Below, piece by piece: positions 1 through 9,264 of a stretch of 38,153 bases of DNA. Under the pieces are notes generated by a model that was not told where the DNA came from, did no database searches, and saw only the letters and a program-made list of their open reading frames with translations. The stretch comes from Bacteroidota bacterium (GTDB taxonomy: Bacteria > Bacteroidota > Bacteroidia > Bacteroidales > F082). The stretch covers positions 1 to 38,153 of the forward strand of contig JAJRQZ010000170.1 of assembly GCA_024279935.1 (NCBI GenBank), read 5' to 3'. A program made the position numbers and the translations under genes. Position 1 is the stretch's first letter. The number at the start of each line of letters is the position of its first letter.

Positions 1-1918
1 CCTCTGTTAGTTCGGTACCTTCCTTAAAATCAACACCATTGCGGCTAACAGTTTTCTTAAGTATCCTCGGCACGCGCTCGCCATATCCTTTGGCAATAAG
101 CCTATCAGGTTCTATTCCCCTTATTATCAGATAGTCCACAACCGATTGCGCCCTTCGTTGCGAGAGTATGTCGTTACGCTCGTACGAATCCCTGAAGTCG
201 GTATGCGATGCAAGTTCGATAACAAGGTTAGGGTTGTCGCGAAGTGTTTGTATCAAACCTTGCAAGGAATCCTGATACTGCGGTTTTAGATCCCATTTTG
301 CCAAATCGTAGAGTATGTCGGGCAAAACAACCGGTTCGGCCGGGATAGGTTGAATAACAATATTTTTTTCAAAATCCTTGCTGAACTCAACGCCAACAGT
401 AGTTATGGTTCCCTTATTGTTAAGGTAGTTAGGCTTGCTGACAATAATATCGTAAGTAGTGCTTGGTTTAACCTGGCTTTTTCCAAAACTAAAATATCCT
501 TCGGGGTTGGTGATGGTTGTAACGGAAAGCCCTGAAGACCCTACCAGCTGAACATTAGCATTTTCTACTGCAAAAAGTGTTCTGTCGTCGGTAACGGTGC
601 CCGAAATGGTGAACAACAAAGGAGGTTCGATAAAATAATAGATATCCTCTTTCCCCCTGCTACCTTTACGATTCGAGCTAAGATATCCATACTCCTCTTC
701 CGGATGAAAGATAATTGCAAAATCATCGAACGAAGAGTTAATGGGATATTTCAGGTTAACAGGCTTACCCCAGTTTCCCGAAGTATCTACGGTAGTCATA
801 AAAATATCGAGGCCTCCCATGCCACCATGGCCGTCAGACGCAAAATAAAGTGTTGTATCATTCCTCAGGAAAGGAAACATCTCATCGCCTTTGGTATTGA
901 CCACGTCGCCGATATTCAACGGACGCCCAAAGGCTTCTTTTTTTGATTTGCGCAAGGCCACCCAGATATCCTTGCCTCCAAAACCGCCTTTTCGGTCGGC
1001 TGAGAAGTAAATTATCAGTTCATTTTCGCTAAGCGTGGGGTGGCCTATTGTGGACATGGTGTCTATGCCATTAATTTCCACCATTTCAGGCTGTTGCCAG
1101 TTTCTTCCGCTTCGGCGCGATTTATATATCTGGCATCCCGATTTCTTTTGGATATCGTTGGGGCAACGGGTAAAATATAGTGTTTTGAAATCGCTGCTGA
1201 AAGCAGGAGTCCCCTCATTGGCTTTAGTATTTACCGTTTCCGACTTATCGAAGAGAACCGGTGCTGACCACTCGTTCTTCCGGTCGAGCTTAGCAACGAA
1301 GATATCGCTGAAGTTCTGTCCTGTCCAATCATCGGTAAGCTTGCCGGTGGCACCATCGCGGGTTGATCCGAAAGCTATCTCGTTATAATTCGCCGAGGTG
1401 AAGGCGGCGGCGAAATCCGATTCGCGGGAATTTATTTTCTTAACATTCGTTAGTTCGTATTTTGATGGGTTCGCTACCCATTCGGCTACTAAGGCAGCGG
1501 ACTCGGCACCTTCTTTTCCTCGGGGGTCGTCGGGAACTTTCTCTGCATAAGCATGGTACTGCGCAATGGACTCGTCGTATTTTCCGTTTATCTTCAGCAT
1601 TTCTGCATAGCGCAACAATATTTCAGGGTTCTTTTTGTCCCAGCCGCGTCTTACCAGCTGCTTATATGAAATCTCAGCCCTTTTATAATTTGAGGTAAGC
1701 CTGTAACACTCTGCCAGTTGTGATGTTATCCGGTTTTTCTCTTCTTTGTTTTTCTTTATCTTGGTATATGCTTTTTTATATTTATCTATTGCGATGCTAT
1801 ATTGTAAAGCGTCGAAAGCATCGTCGGCAGATTTTGCGGGATTGCGTTGGGCAAACATCAAAGACGGCAGCAATGCCAGCAAGAAACTGATAACTAGAGT
1901 TAATCTTATTGATTTCAT
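1..1918 (-). CDS. OmpA-family envelope protein with TPR, beta-propeller and regulatory-like domains (PorE-like), partial
   Basis: I translated this frame directly from the minus strand. It is open from an ATG at 1918 to the window edge, so the C-terminus is missing. The order of parts is: a signal peptide ending LMFAQ; TPR-like helices (about residues 30-140, with YKKAYTKI and YKRAEISY repeats); a PD40/WD40-like propeller (about 160-440, with repeats such as IAFGSTRDG, LYFTRC, IYFSADRKGG, LYFASDGHGG); a carboxypeptidase-regulatory-like beta-sandwich (about 445-520); and an OmpA C-terminal peptidoglycan-binding domain (ASHTDFRDSYERNDILSQRR, then KGYGE). PorE of the type IX secretion system has this same order, but PorE is a lipoprotein and no lipobox Cys is seen here. 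OmpA/PD40 proteins of other function share the architecture, so PorE identity is an inference. A protein carrying a T9SS sorting domain is encoded at 34121, so the pathway should exist in this cell. Confidence 0.85.
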   Translation of the reverse strand, partial: MKSIRLTLVISFLLALLPSLMFAQRNPAKSADDAFDALQYSIAIDKYKKAYTKIKKNKEEKNRITSQLAECYRLTSNYKRAEISYKQLVRRGWDKKNPEILLRYAEMLKINGKYDESIAQYHAYAEKVPDDPRGKEGAESAALVAEWVANPSKYELTNVKKINSRESDFAAAFTSANYNEIAFGSTRDGATGKLTDDWTGQNFSDIFVAKLDRKNEWSAPVLFDKSETVNTKANEGTPAFSSDFKTLYFTRCPNDIQKKSGCQIYKSRRSGRNWQQPEMVEINGIDTMSTIGHPTLSENELIIYFSADRKGGFGGKDIWVALRKSKKEAFGRPLNIGDVVNTKGDEMFPFLRNDTTLYFASDGHGGMGGLDIFMTTVDTSGNWGKPVNLKYPINSSFDDFAIIFHPEEEYGYLSSNRKGSRGKEDIYYFIEPPLLFTISGTVTDDRTLFAVENANVQLVGSSGLSVTTITNPEGYFSFGKSQVKPSTTYDIIVSKPNYLNNKGTITTVGVEFSKDFEKNIVIQPIPAEPVVLPDILYDLAKWDLKPQYQDSLQGLIQTLRDNPNLVIELASHTDFRDSYERNDILSQRRAQSVVDYLIIRGIEPDRLIAKGYGERVPRILKKTVSRNGVDFKEGTELTE

Positions 1919-1976
1919 CGGCATCTATTTAAATGTTTTAATGTTTTATAACGCATAAATCCTTGAAATATGATAA

Positions 1977-2279
1977 TTATGTTTTAGAATCATCCACAGG
2001 CTTTTCAGATTCGGGGTTTGGCTTTTCATCTGTTTTAACATCATTGTCCTGAAGAGCGATCTTGCTTTTATACTCTTGCAGTCGTTTTTCCCTGTCTTTC
2101 CTGTCGGCTTCTTTGTTTATTTCTGTTTTAATATCTTCCGACGCCCTCTTCACATCGTTGATGACCTTACCTATACTCCTTGCAAGCTCAGGTATTTTAT
2201 CGGGTCCGAAAATTAAAAAAACCACCAATAGTATTAGTAGAATTTCACCCGACCCAAAATCAAAGAATAGTAAAGCCAC
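1977..2279 (-). CDS. tatA: Sec-independent protein translocase subunit TatA/TatB
   Basis: Small twin-arginine translocation subunit of the inner membrane. An N-terminal hydrophobic helix (GEILLILLVVFLIFGPDKIP) carries the family FGP hinge. An amphipathic helix (ELARSIGKVINDVKRASEDI) and a long charged, lysine/glutamate-rich tail follow. The frame is open upstream to a TTG at 2306, but that codon overlaps a TATTTTTG promoter-like box and lies close behind the T-tract of the secDF terminator. The GTG at 2279 gives the usual family N-terminus (MALLFFDFG...) and is preferred. The protein is then 100 aa, normal for TatA/B; the long charged tail does not separate A from B. The PorE-like gene begins 58 bp downstream and could be co-transcribed. 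Confidence 0.85.
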   Translation of the reverse strand: MALLFFDFGSGEILLILLVVFLIFGPDKIPELARSIGKVINDVKRASEDIKTEINKEADRKDREKRLQEYKSKIALQDNDVKTDEKPNPESEKPVDDSKT

Positions 2280-2303
2280 AGAATTTTGTTTTAAAATGCA
2301 AGG

Positions 2304-2311
2304 CAAAAATA
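2304..2311 (-). promoter_or_regulatory. Candidate -7 box before tatA
   Basis: Minus-strand TATTTTTG matches the Bacteroidota -7 consensus TAnnTTTG and lies just after the secDF terminator. No good -33 TTG is visible. Transcription from here would exclude the TTG codon at 2306 and supports the GTG start at 2279. Confidence 0.35.
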
Positions 2312-2313
2312 AT

Positions 2314-2352
2314 AAAAAAAAGCCCCATACTAAAACTAATCGGCATGGGGCT
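2314..2352 (-). terminator. Rho-independent terminator of secDF
   Basis: On the minus strand AGCCCCAT and ATGGGGCT form a perfect 8-bp stem (2345-2352 with 2321-2328) around a 16-nt loop, followed at once by seven T residues (2320-2314). It begins about 20 bp after the secDF stop. Confidence 0.85.
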
Positions 2353-2372
2353 GGAAATTTTATTCAGATAGA

Positions 2373-5300
2373 CTATCTTTTACGCTTGGCTTTTGTTGCG
2401 GTCTCTTTTTCCGCATCCGATTTATCGCCGCCAAGCAAGTCGTAGACCACCGGACTGGCAGTAAACAGCGATGAATAAGTACCAATCATGATACCGATAA
2501 GAAGTGCGAACACAAATCCTCTGATCACTTCCCCGCCGAAGATAAATATCATCAACAATACAACCAGGGTTGTTCCCGAGGTGTTCAGGGTACGGGCCAA
2601 TGTCGAGTTGAGCCCGTTGTTTATATTGTCGATCAACTTATGTTTAGGGAACAAACTGTTGTTCTCCCTGATGCGGTCGAAGATAATCACGGTATCGTTA
2701 ATCGAATATCCGATAATTGTCAGGATGGCCGCAATGAAAGCCTGGTCAACTTCCATGCTAAACGGCATTATGGAATAAAAGAGCGAGAACATGCCCAATG
2801 TAATTATTACGTCGTGGAACAAAGCGGCAACACCTGCCAAACCATATTGCCATTTGCTAAACCTCAATGCGATATAGGCAAATATGATGATAAGCGCAAA
2901 AGCAATTGCGAACAAGGCTTTATTTCGAATATCATCCGCAATGGTAGGCCCGATTTTCTGCGAGCTCAATATCCCGAGTAGCTTATTCTCGCCTTCGGTG
3001 TCGCTGGAGAATTCCGAATAGTCAATCTTATTCGAATAAAATGAATTCAATCCCTGGTAAAGTCGGCTTTGAATTATTGAGTCAACCTCTGTTCCTTCGT
3101 CCTGGATAAGAAATTTAGTCGTAACCTTTATCTGGTTCGAGGAACCGAAAGTTTTAACCTCAGGGGCTACATTATCAAAGGAAGCGGTAAGGGATTTCCT
3201 GACATCAACAGTATTTACGTTTTTGTCGAAACGAACAAGATAAGTACGGCCTCCAGTAAAGTCGATTCCGAAGTTCAATCCGTGGATTGCCAACGAGCCA
3301 ATACTAATGATAATAAGGGCAAGCGAGAACATATATGCTTTTTTGCGGCTTCCGATGAAGTTGAACTTTGTAGCAGAAAGCACGTTGGCAGTCTTCTTGT
3401 TGGCGAAGGTGATTGGTATATTTTTCTTTTGCATCCATGTAAATGTCATCCTTGTGATAAAGATGGCAGTAAACAAGGAAGAAAGGATACCGATGATAAG
3501 GGTAGTTGCGAAACCCTGAACAGGGCCTGAACCGAATACATAAAGGACTATACCTGTCAACAAGGTAGTTACGTTACCGTCAACAATGGCGGAGTAGGCG
3601 TTTTTATAACCGTCAACAATTGCAAGTTGCAAGCCCTTCCCGGCCCTGACCTCCTCTTTAATACGCTCATAGACAATTACGTTGGCATCGACTGCCATAC
3701 CCAGGGTAAGGACTATACCTGCCATACCCGGCAAGGTTAACACCGCGCCTATTGATGCAAGAACACCAAAAAGGAAGAAGATGTTGGTGATAAGGGCGAT
3801 ATTAGCAACGACGCCTGCGCGGCTATAATATACTATCATATAAGCCAATACAAGGAAAAACGCTAGGATGAAAGAGTTCATGCTGGCTTTTACCGCCTCA
3901 CGGCCCAATGATGGCCCGACAACACTTTCTTCGACTATGCGCGCGGCTGCTGGCAATTTACCTGCCTTAAGAATGTTCGCAAGGTCTTGTGCTTCCTCAA
4001 TGGTCATTCCGCCACCTGAAATTGTTGAGCGACCGCTTGGTATTTCATCGTTTACGACAGGGAACGAATAAACATAATCGTCGAGCACTATGGCAACCTG
4101 TCGGCCAACATTTTCCCCTGTCAGCCTTTTCCATATTTTGGCTCCCTGTGAATCCATTTGAAGATCAACGGTAACTTGTCCATTCTGACCGTAATCCTGA
4201 CGTGCATCAGAGACAACATCGCCGCTCATGGCGGCACTTCCGTCTCGCGAGCTTGCTTTTAAAGCAACCAGCTGGAGGAAGTTGGGAGTCTCGGGCTGAG
4301 GCTTGACGCTCCAGACCAGGCGCATTTCCCTTGGGAAGACATCCCTTACCTTGCGCAGCATATTGTTGATGCGCGCAGTATCTTTAATGGCAGCCATACC
4401 CATCCTTGCGGTTTTAACAGCATAAGGCCTTCCATTCTGGTCGGTGCTGTACGATGGCATCAAATAAGCATATAAAGGATTGTCCTGTGCATATTTTTCA
4501 AAATTTGCGTCTTTGGAGGCTGCACTGGTATCTGTTTCGATTTGTTCGAGTAACTTATTGGAAGAAGTATCGGCAGCATTGTCAACAGCCTCGGCAATTT
4601 CATTATCCTCAACTGCTTTTACAGTTTCTTCCTGCGAATCAATATTTTGTGCTGTTTTATCGGCACCTTCGGCTTCAACGCTTTTCTCAATTACTTTTTC
4701 TGAGCGTAGTTTTTTGTTTGCCTCGTCGAAATAAGTATAAACCTCGGAGAAATTATATGTTTCCCAGAACTCTAGCTTCGCTGTTCCTTGCAGGAGCTTC
4801 CTCACGCGCTGCGGGTCTTTGATGCCAGGCAGCTCGATAAGGATGCGGCCCGAAGTTGCAAGTTTTTGGATGTTTGGCTGCGCAACCCCGAAGCGGTCGA
4901 TACGAGTGCGAAGGATCTGGAAAGACCTGTCGATGGCACCTTCGGCTTCTGTTCTTATTACCGCCAACACTTCAGCATTGGTCGAGTTGGTCGTAATGCC
5001 TTTGTCTTTAAACTCGAACAGGAAGATTGAGGCCAAACGCGCGTTTGGGTCGATCTCGTTGAACGACTCACCAAAAAGAGTTACAAAGTCCTGTCCGCTG
5101 TTTTTTTGTTTTTGATGCGCAAGTGTCATTGCCTGGCGAAAAACAGGATCCTGGCTTTTACCCGACAAGGCGTTAACGATATCGGCAACCGAGACCTCAA
5201 GGGTAACGTTCATCCCGCCTTTGAGGTCAAGGCCTAAGTTGATTTCGCGCTCTTTTACGTCCTTGTAGGTGTATTTCGCAATACCAAGATTATAAACAAC

Positions 5301-5543
5301 GACATTTGCTATACTGTCGGTATAGTAACTTTCTCTTTTTTTGGAAATGGAATCCATATAATATGATTCCAAAACTTCATTTCCGTTGGCCAGATCTTTT
5401 GCCAATTGCTGAGCAGTTTCGTTTACGGCATATTCCTTAGCCTGACTTTCAGCACGATAAGCGAAGAAAGTAAAACTAAGCTGATATAAACAAACCAATG
5501 CAAAGGCGATTGCAAAAAACTTTATAGCTCCTCTGTTCTGCAT
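2373..5543 (-). CDS. secDF: Protein translocase SecDF fusion
   Basis: A single 1056-aa chain fuses SecD and SecF, which use the proton-motive force to help Sec-dependent export from the periplasmic side. The first half has an N-terminal membrane helix, the SecD signature INLGLDLKGGMNV (about residues 101-113), a periplasmic domain, and a membrane bundle with TLGMAVDANVIVYERIKEE. The second half starts near FNFIGSRKKAYMF and carries the SecF signature LNFGIDFTGGRTYLVRF, then a second bundle with GYSINDTVIIFDRIREN. Fused SecDF of about 1000 aa is usual in Bacteroidota. A low-complexity acidic stretch at about 280-345 (many E, D, A, S) lies in the SecD periplasmic region. The stop is TAG. A hairpin terminator follows, and a promoter with TTG and TAATTTTG boxes precedes it, so it is probably monocistronic. 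Confidence 0.97.
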   Translation of the reverse strand: MQNRGAIKFFAIAFALVCLYQLSFTFFAYRAESQAKEYAVNETAQQLAKDLANGNEVLESYYMDSISKKRESYYTDSIANVVVYNLGIAKYTYKDVKEREINLGLDLKGGMNVTLEVSVADIVNALSGKSQDPVFRQAMTLAHQKQKNSGQDFVTLFGESFNEIDPNARLASIFLFEFKDKGITTNSTNAEVLAVIRTEAEGAIDRSFQILRTRIDRFGVAQPNIQKLATSGRILIELPGIKDPQRVRKLLQGTAKLEFWETYNFSEVYTYFDEANKKLRSEKVIEKSVEAEGADKTAQNIDSQEETVKAVEDNEIAEAVDNAADTSSNKLLEQIETDTSAASKDANFEKYAQDNPLYAYLMPSYSTDQNGRPYAVKTARMGMAAIKDTARINNMLRKVRDVFPREMRLVWSVKPQPETPNFLQLVALKASSRDGSAAMSGDVVSDARQDYGQNGQVTVDLQMDSQGAKIWKRLTGENVGRQVAIVLDDYVYSFPVVNDEIPSGRSTISGGGMTIEEAQDLANILKAGKLPAAARIVEESVVGPSLGREAVKASMNSFILAFFLVLAYMIVYYSRAGVVANIALITNIFFLFGVLASIGAVLTLPGMAGIVLTLGMAVDANVIVYERIKEEVRAGKGLQLAIVDGYKNAYSAIVDGNVTTLLTGIVLYVFGSGPVQGFATTLIIGILSSLFTAIFITRMTFTWMQKKNIPITFANKKTANVLSATKFNFIGSRKKAYMFSLALIIISIGSLAIHGLNFGIDFTGGRTYLVRFDKNVNTVDVRKSLTASFDNVAPEVKTFGSSNQIKVTTKFLIQDEGTEVDSIIQSRLYQGLNSFYSNKIDYSEFSSDTEGENKLLGILSSQKIGPTIADDIRNKALFAIAFALIIIFAYIALRFSKWQYGLAGVAALFHDVIITLGMFSLFYSIMPFSMEVDQAFIAAILTIIGYSINDTVIIFDRIRENNSLFPKHKLIDNINNGLNSTLARTLNTSGTTLVVLLMIFIFGGEVIRGFVFALLIGIMIGTYSSLFTASPVVYDLLGGDKSDAEKETATKAKRKR

Positions 5544-5585
5544 TTGTAAATTTTATTAATTATTTTAATCAAATTTTTGAGGGTG

Positions 5586-5616
5586 CAAAATTAGAATAAT
5601 ATTTGACATTTAACAA
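5586..5616 (-). promoter_or_regulatory. secDF promoter
   Basis: On the minus strand, TTG (5616-5614), a 20-nt spacer and TAATTTTG (5593-5586) fit the Bacteroidota -33/-7 pattern, about 43 bp before the secDF ATG. Confidence 0.6.
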
Positions 5617-5751
5617 TTTTAATATCACTCATTTGTTTTAGGCATGCTATTGAATATTCTCAATACAAAACCATGTCTTTAAATTTGGCTGCCAAGCAAG
5701 TAGTGCTATCAAAGACATTCCATAAACAGCCATCAACGGACACTGGGGGTT

Positions 5752-7077
5752 TCAACGCTTTTGCCTCAGCCACCTCCACAAAATGGTATAATTAACTTTT
5801 TGGCCGTACATTAATATTCCTGTTCGATAAATCTTTCCGGCCATCCAGGTGGACGCGACGAACCCGGCAACCAATAGGCTCATGGACAAAGCAATTTGCC
5901 AGACAGGCACACCGAAAGGTATGCGTATCATCATGATAACGGGTGAGGTAAGCGGTATCATCGATAGCCAAAACGACAAACTGCTGTCAGGTTGGCTGAC
6001 GATTACGCCCGACATGGCAACTGAGAAAATCAGGGGAATGGAAACCGGGAGCATAAACTGCTGGGTATCGGTATCGTGGTCAACAGCGCCGCCGATGGCC
6101 GCAAAAAGTGACGCAAACAGCAGATATCCCGCCAGGAAATAAAACAAGAAGCTAAATATCATTATCTTGAAGTTAATCCCCGAAATAACCTCTGTCACCA
6201 TGGCAAAGGGATCGGCAGAAGCCACATCCGGCCCTGCGGCCACAACTTGGGAAGTAGTCCCGCCCTGCGACAGCATGCCCAGCATATCGGTATCGCCCCC
6301 AAATATCCCGGACTGGAAAATGCCGAGAAATACCCCGGTAAGGATAATCCACAACAAAAATTGTGTCAGGCCTACCATAGCAATTCCTATTATCTTGCCC
6401 ATCATAAGCTGGAATGGCTTAACCGATGAGAGGATAACTTCGGCGATTCGGCTTTGCTTTTCTTCCATTACACCTTTTAGGACCTGGGCGCCGAACATGA
6501 AAATAAAGAAGTATATCATTATCCCGGCGAAGATTGCCAGGCCAACCTCGACTTCGGTATTGCTTTTCTTTTCTATGCCACCTTCCTCAACACGGATAGT
6601 GGAGAGCTTGACATCAACTTTTGAGGACTTTATCACATTGGGGTCGATGCCCGAAGCAAGAAGCTTTTTGTTCTCTGCTTCCTTTTTCATCACCGATTTT
6701 ATGTATGATGTTATGTTTAAACCCGCTTGTTTGGTCGAAAACAACTCGGCATAAACAGGAATGTTCAATTCGGTCTTGGGGATGTAGAGAAACAAATCGC
6801 CCTTTTCGTAAAGTGCCTTTTCCTTGTCTGCGTCGAGATCGTCATGAACCTGATAAAAACTAATGTTGTCCTGATCCTTGAATTTCCCGTAATACCATCC
6901 GCTCTCGTCCAGCACGGCCACATTTTTATGGGTGGCCTCGCTCCAATCGGCCAGAAAGGCCGGAAGTATCATCATGGCGGCCATCAAAACAGGGCCCAAA
7001 AAGGTCATAATGATAAACGATTTCTTTTTTACCCTGCTCAGGTACTCCCTTTGTATTATCAGAAAAATTTTGTTCAC
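5752..7077 (-). CDS. ABC-2 type transporter permease, NatB/YhaP-like
   Basis: Membrane subunit of an ABC exporter, 441 aa, starting with GTG (MNKIFLIIQREYLSRVKKKS). An N-terminal membrane helix (about 20-44) is followed by an extracytoplasmic domain of about 140 residues, then at least five membrane segments: near 180-200 (FAGIMIYFFIFMFGAQVL), 230-250, 305-330, 345-360 and 390-410. The loop ending VMEEKQSRIAEVILSSVKP is the characteristic coupling region of ABC-2/NatB permeases. It lies 56 bp after its ATPase gene, so the two form one transporter. Family members export Na+ or small or peptide substrates; the substrate cannot be told here. Confidence 0.88.
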   Translation of the reverse strand: MNKIFLIIQREYLSRVKKKSFIIMTFLGPVLMAAMMILPAFLADWSEATHKNVAVLDESGWYYGKFKDQDNISFYQVHDDLDADKEKALYEKGDLFLYIPKTELNIPVYAELFSTKQAGLNITSYIKSVMKKEAENKKLLASGIDPNVIKSSKVDVKLSTIRVEEGGIEKKSNTEVEVGLAIFAGIMIYFFIFMFGAQVLKGVMEEKQSRIAEVILSSVKPFQLMMGKIIGIAMVGLTQFLLWIILTGVFLGIFQSGIFGGDTDMLGMLSQGGTTSQVVAAGPDVASADPFAMVTEVISGINFKIMIFSFLFYFLAGYLLFASLFAAIGGAVDHDTDTQQFMLPVSIPLIFSVAMSGVIVSQPDSSLSFWLSMIPLTSPVIMMIRIPFGVPVWQIALSMSLLVAGFVASTWMAGKIYRTGILMYGQKVNYTILWRWLRQKR

Positions 7078-7133
7078 AATAATAGATTTAAAATTTCAAC
7101 GAGATGCAATTTATCATTCCATGACAATAAATA

Positions 7134-8045
7134 TCAAGCCTTTACCTCTTTTATAAATATATCGTTAATGCTGGGCAATATTTCGTTAAACGATTTTATT
7201 TCGCATTGTGCGATGAGCGCGTTTATCAGGTCGTTTGACCGCGAACCGTTTAAGAGCCTTATATCAGCCGCCTTAACTCCATTTTTGCTTTCGTCCGATA
7301 CGATCTCGAATCTTGCTTCATCAACATGCAGTATGTTTTCAGCATTGTATTCTACCTTGAAGATGTTTGGTTTATACCTATTCTTGATCTCGTTTATTTC
7401 ACCCGAGAGGATTACTTTGGAGTTGTTTATCAAAGCGATATGATCGCAAAGCTCTTCTACTGAGGCCATATTATGTGTAGAGAAGATAACCGTTGCACCC
7501 TCATTGCGCAGATTTAATATTTCCTGTTTAAGGATATTGACATTAATGGGGTCGAAACCGCTGAAAGGCTCATCGAAGATAAGTAATTTAGGATTGTGCA
7601 TCACTGTTGCTATAAACTGCAGTTTTTGCTGCATCCCTTTTGAAAGCTCTTCAACTTTTTTGTTCCACCAGCCGGCAATCTCAAACTTCTCGAACCAAAT
7701 TTTCAGTTGCTTTATGGCATCTTGTTTCTTAACACCCTTTAACTGTGCAAGATACACCGCCTGTTCCCCGACCTTCATTTTTTTATAGAGGCCTCTTTCC
7801 TCCGGAAGATATCCTATCAGGGCAGTATCGGCGGGTTTTATTTTATGTCCGTTCAGCAATATCTCCCCTTGGTCCATTACGGAAATCTGGTTGATGATCC
7901 GGATAAGGCTTGTCTTGCCTGCGCCGTTGGGCCCAAGCAGGCCAAAAACGCTTCCCTCCTCAACCTGAATTGAGACATTGTCGAGTGCCTTGTGGTTAAC
8001 ATAGGTCTTGCTTACATTTTTTGCTTCGAGGGCGTACATCATCAT
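7134..8045 (-). CDS. ABC transporter ATP-binding protein, NatA-like
   Basis: ATPase subunit, 303 aa, pairing with the permease downstream. All nucleotide-binding motifs are present: Walker A GPNGAGKT (38-45), Q-loop region near 70-80 (GYLPEERGLY), signature LSKGMQQ (134-140), Walker B LLIFDEP (154-160) and H-loop His191 (STHNM). A C-terminal extension of about 90 residues resembles the DUF4162 region of NatA-type ATPases. Three ATG codons in a row at 8045-8037 leave the exact start open. It lies 46 bp after dnaJ, so it may be the third gene of a grpE-dnaJ-ABC unit. Confidence 0.92.
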   Translation of the reverse strand: MMMYALEAKNVSKTYVNHKALDNVSIQVEEGSVFGLLGPNGAGKTSLIRIINQISVMDQGEILLNGHKIKPADTALIGYLPEERGLYKKMKVGEQAVYLAQLKGVKKQDAIKQLKIWFEKFEIAGWWNKKVEELSKGMQQKLQFIATVMHNPKLLIFDEPFSGFDPINVNILKQEILNLRNEGATVIFSTHNMASVEELCDHIALINNSKVILSGEINEIKNRYKPNIFKVEYNAENILHVDEARFEIVSDESKNGVKAADIRLLNGSRSNDLINALIAQCEIKSFNEILPSINDIFIKEVKA

Positions 8046-8091
8046 GTATTTATGTTAGAGTTGCATAATTCATTGTTATAATGACACGAAT

Positions 8092-9249
8092 TTAGCTGAA
8101 GAACTCCCTCATCCTGTCAAAATAAGATCTATCCTTTGCCGTAGGCGCAGGCCTAAAGTTTGGGGAGTGCCGTAATTTCCCCAACAAAGCAGCTTCATCT
8201 TTCGACAAGCTTTTAGGCGTCCAGATATTTACGTTCACCAGGATGTCGCCCCTGCCGTAACCGTTAACATCGGGTATTCCCTTGCCTTTTAACCGCAGTA
8301 CTTTGCCGCCCTGTGTCCCCGGGGCGATTTTTATCCTTGCTTTTGAGTCAATAGTCGGCACTTCCACTGAAGTTCCAAGTGCAGCGTCGGCAAAATTTAT
8401 ATAAAGGTCATAAAGGAGGTTGTTCTCGTCGCGGATAAGATCCGGGTGAGGCTCTTCCTCTATCAGCACCAGCAAGTCGCCCGGGACACCGCCCCTGGCA
8501 GCTGCATTTCCTTTACCGCTCACCGAAAGCTGCATGCCTTCGGCAACGCCGGCAGGTATTTTAATGCTTACGATGTCATCGCTCTTAACGATTCCGTTTC
8601 CATGACAAACAGTACATTTACTTGTAATTATCTCACCTTCACCATTACAAGCGGGGCATGTCGAGGTTGTTTGCATTTGCCCCAGGAACGTATTTGTTAC
8701 CTGCCTTACCTGTCCATGGCCGTTACAAGTAGTACATGTTGACTTACCGCTACCGTTGGCGGCACCGCTACCGTGGCATGCACCACAAGGAACATACTTT
8801 TTTAGTTTTATCTTTTTTTCGACACCGTTGGCAATTTCCGACAAACTAAGCTTAACCTTAACTCTTAAGTTAGAGCCTCTGTTCACCCTTTGTCGTCTTC
8901 CGCTGCTCCCAAATCCGCCGCTACTGAAGCTCCCTCCGAAGGCGCCACCGAAAATATCACCGAAATGGCTGAAGATATCGTCCATTGACATGCCCCCACC
9001 TCCACCGCCAAATCCGGCGGAACCTGACATACCTGCATGGCCAAACTGATCGTAGCGGGATTTTTTCTGCGGATCGCTCAGCACCTCATAGGCTTCGGCA
9101 GCTTCCTTGAACTTTTCCTCGGCCTCTTTGTTATCGGGGTTTTTGTCGGGATGATATTTAATGGCCATCTTCCGGTAAGCCTTTTTCAGCTCATCGGCAG
9201 ATGCGCTTTTTGAAACTCCCAATATATCGTAATAATCCCTTTTGCTCAT
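8092..9249 (-). CDS. dnaJ: Chaperone protein DnaJ
   Basis: Hsp40 co-chaperone that delivers unfolded clients to DnaK and stimulates its ATPase; cytoplasmic, 385 aa. The J domain (1-70) has the essential HPD at 33-35. A Gly/Phe-rich linker follows (about 75-120, [13 protein letters not shown]), then a zinc region with four CxxCxGxG motifs ([32 protein letters not shown]; about 155-225) and two C-terminal substrate-binding sandwiches. All canonical parts of a type I DnaJ are intact. It is 15 bp downstream of grpE, so the pair is co-transcribed. Confidence 0.97.
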   Translation of the reverse strand: MSKRDYYDILGVSKSASADELKKAYRKMAIKYHPDKNPDNKEAEEKFKEAAEAYEVLSDPQKKSRYDQFGHAGMSGSAGFGGGGGGMSMDDIFSHFGDIFGGAFGGSFSSGGFGSSGRRQRVNRGSNLRVKVKLSLSEIANGVEKKIKLKKYVPCGACHGSGAANGSGKSTCTTCNGHGQVRQVTNTFLGQMQTTSTCPACNGEGEIITSKCTVCHGNGIVKSDDIVSIKIPAGVAEGMQLSVSGKGNAAARGGVPGDLLVLIEEEPHPDLIRDENNLLYDLYINFADAALGTSVEVPTIDSKARIKIAPGTQGGKVLRLKGKGIPDVNGYGRGDILVNVNIWTPKSLSKDEAALLGKLRHSPNFRPAPTAKDRSYFDRMREFFS

Positions 9250-9264
9250 GTAAATTCTTTAATG

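Noticed and set aside
1462-1958. Plus-strand reading frames over 350-1958
   Set aside because: They are shadows of the long OmpA-family gene on the minus strand, which translates to clear domains through the whole region.
4454-4822. Possible separate gene in the acidic SecDF insertion
   Set aside because: The plus-strand frame is an antisense shadow; the minus-strand SecDF frame is continuous and matches on both sides.
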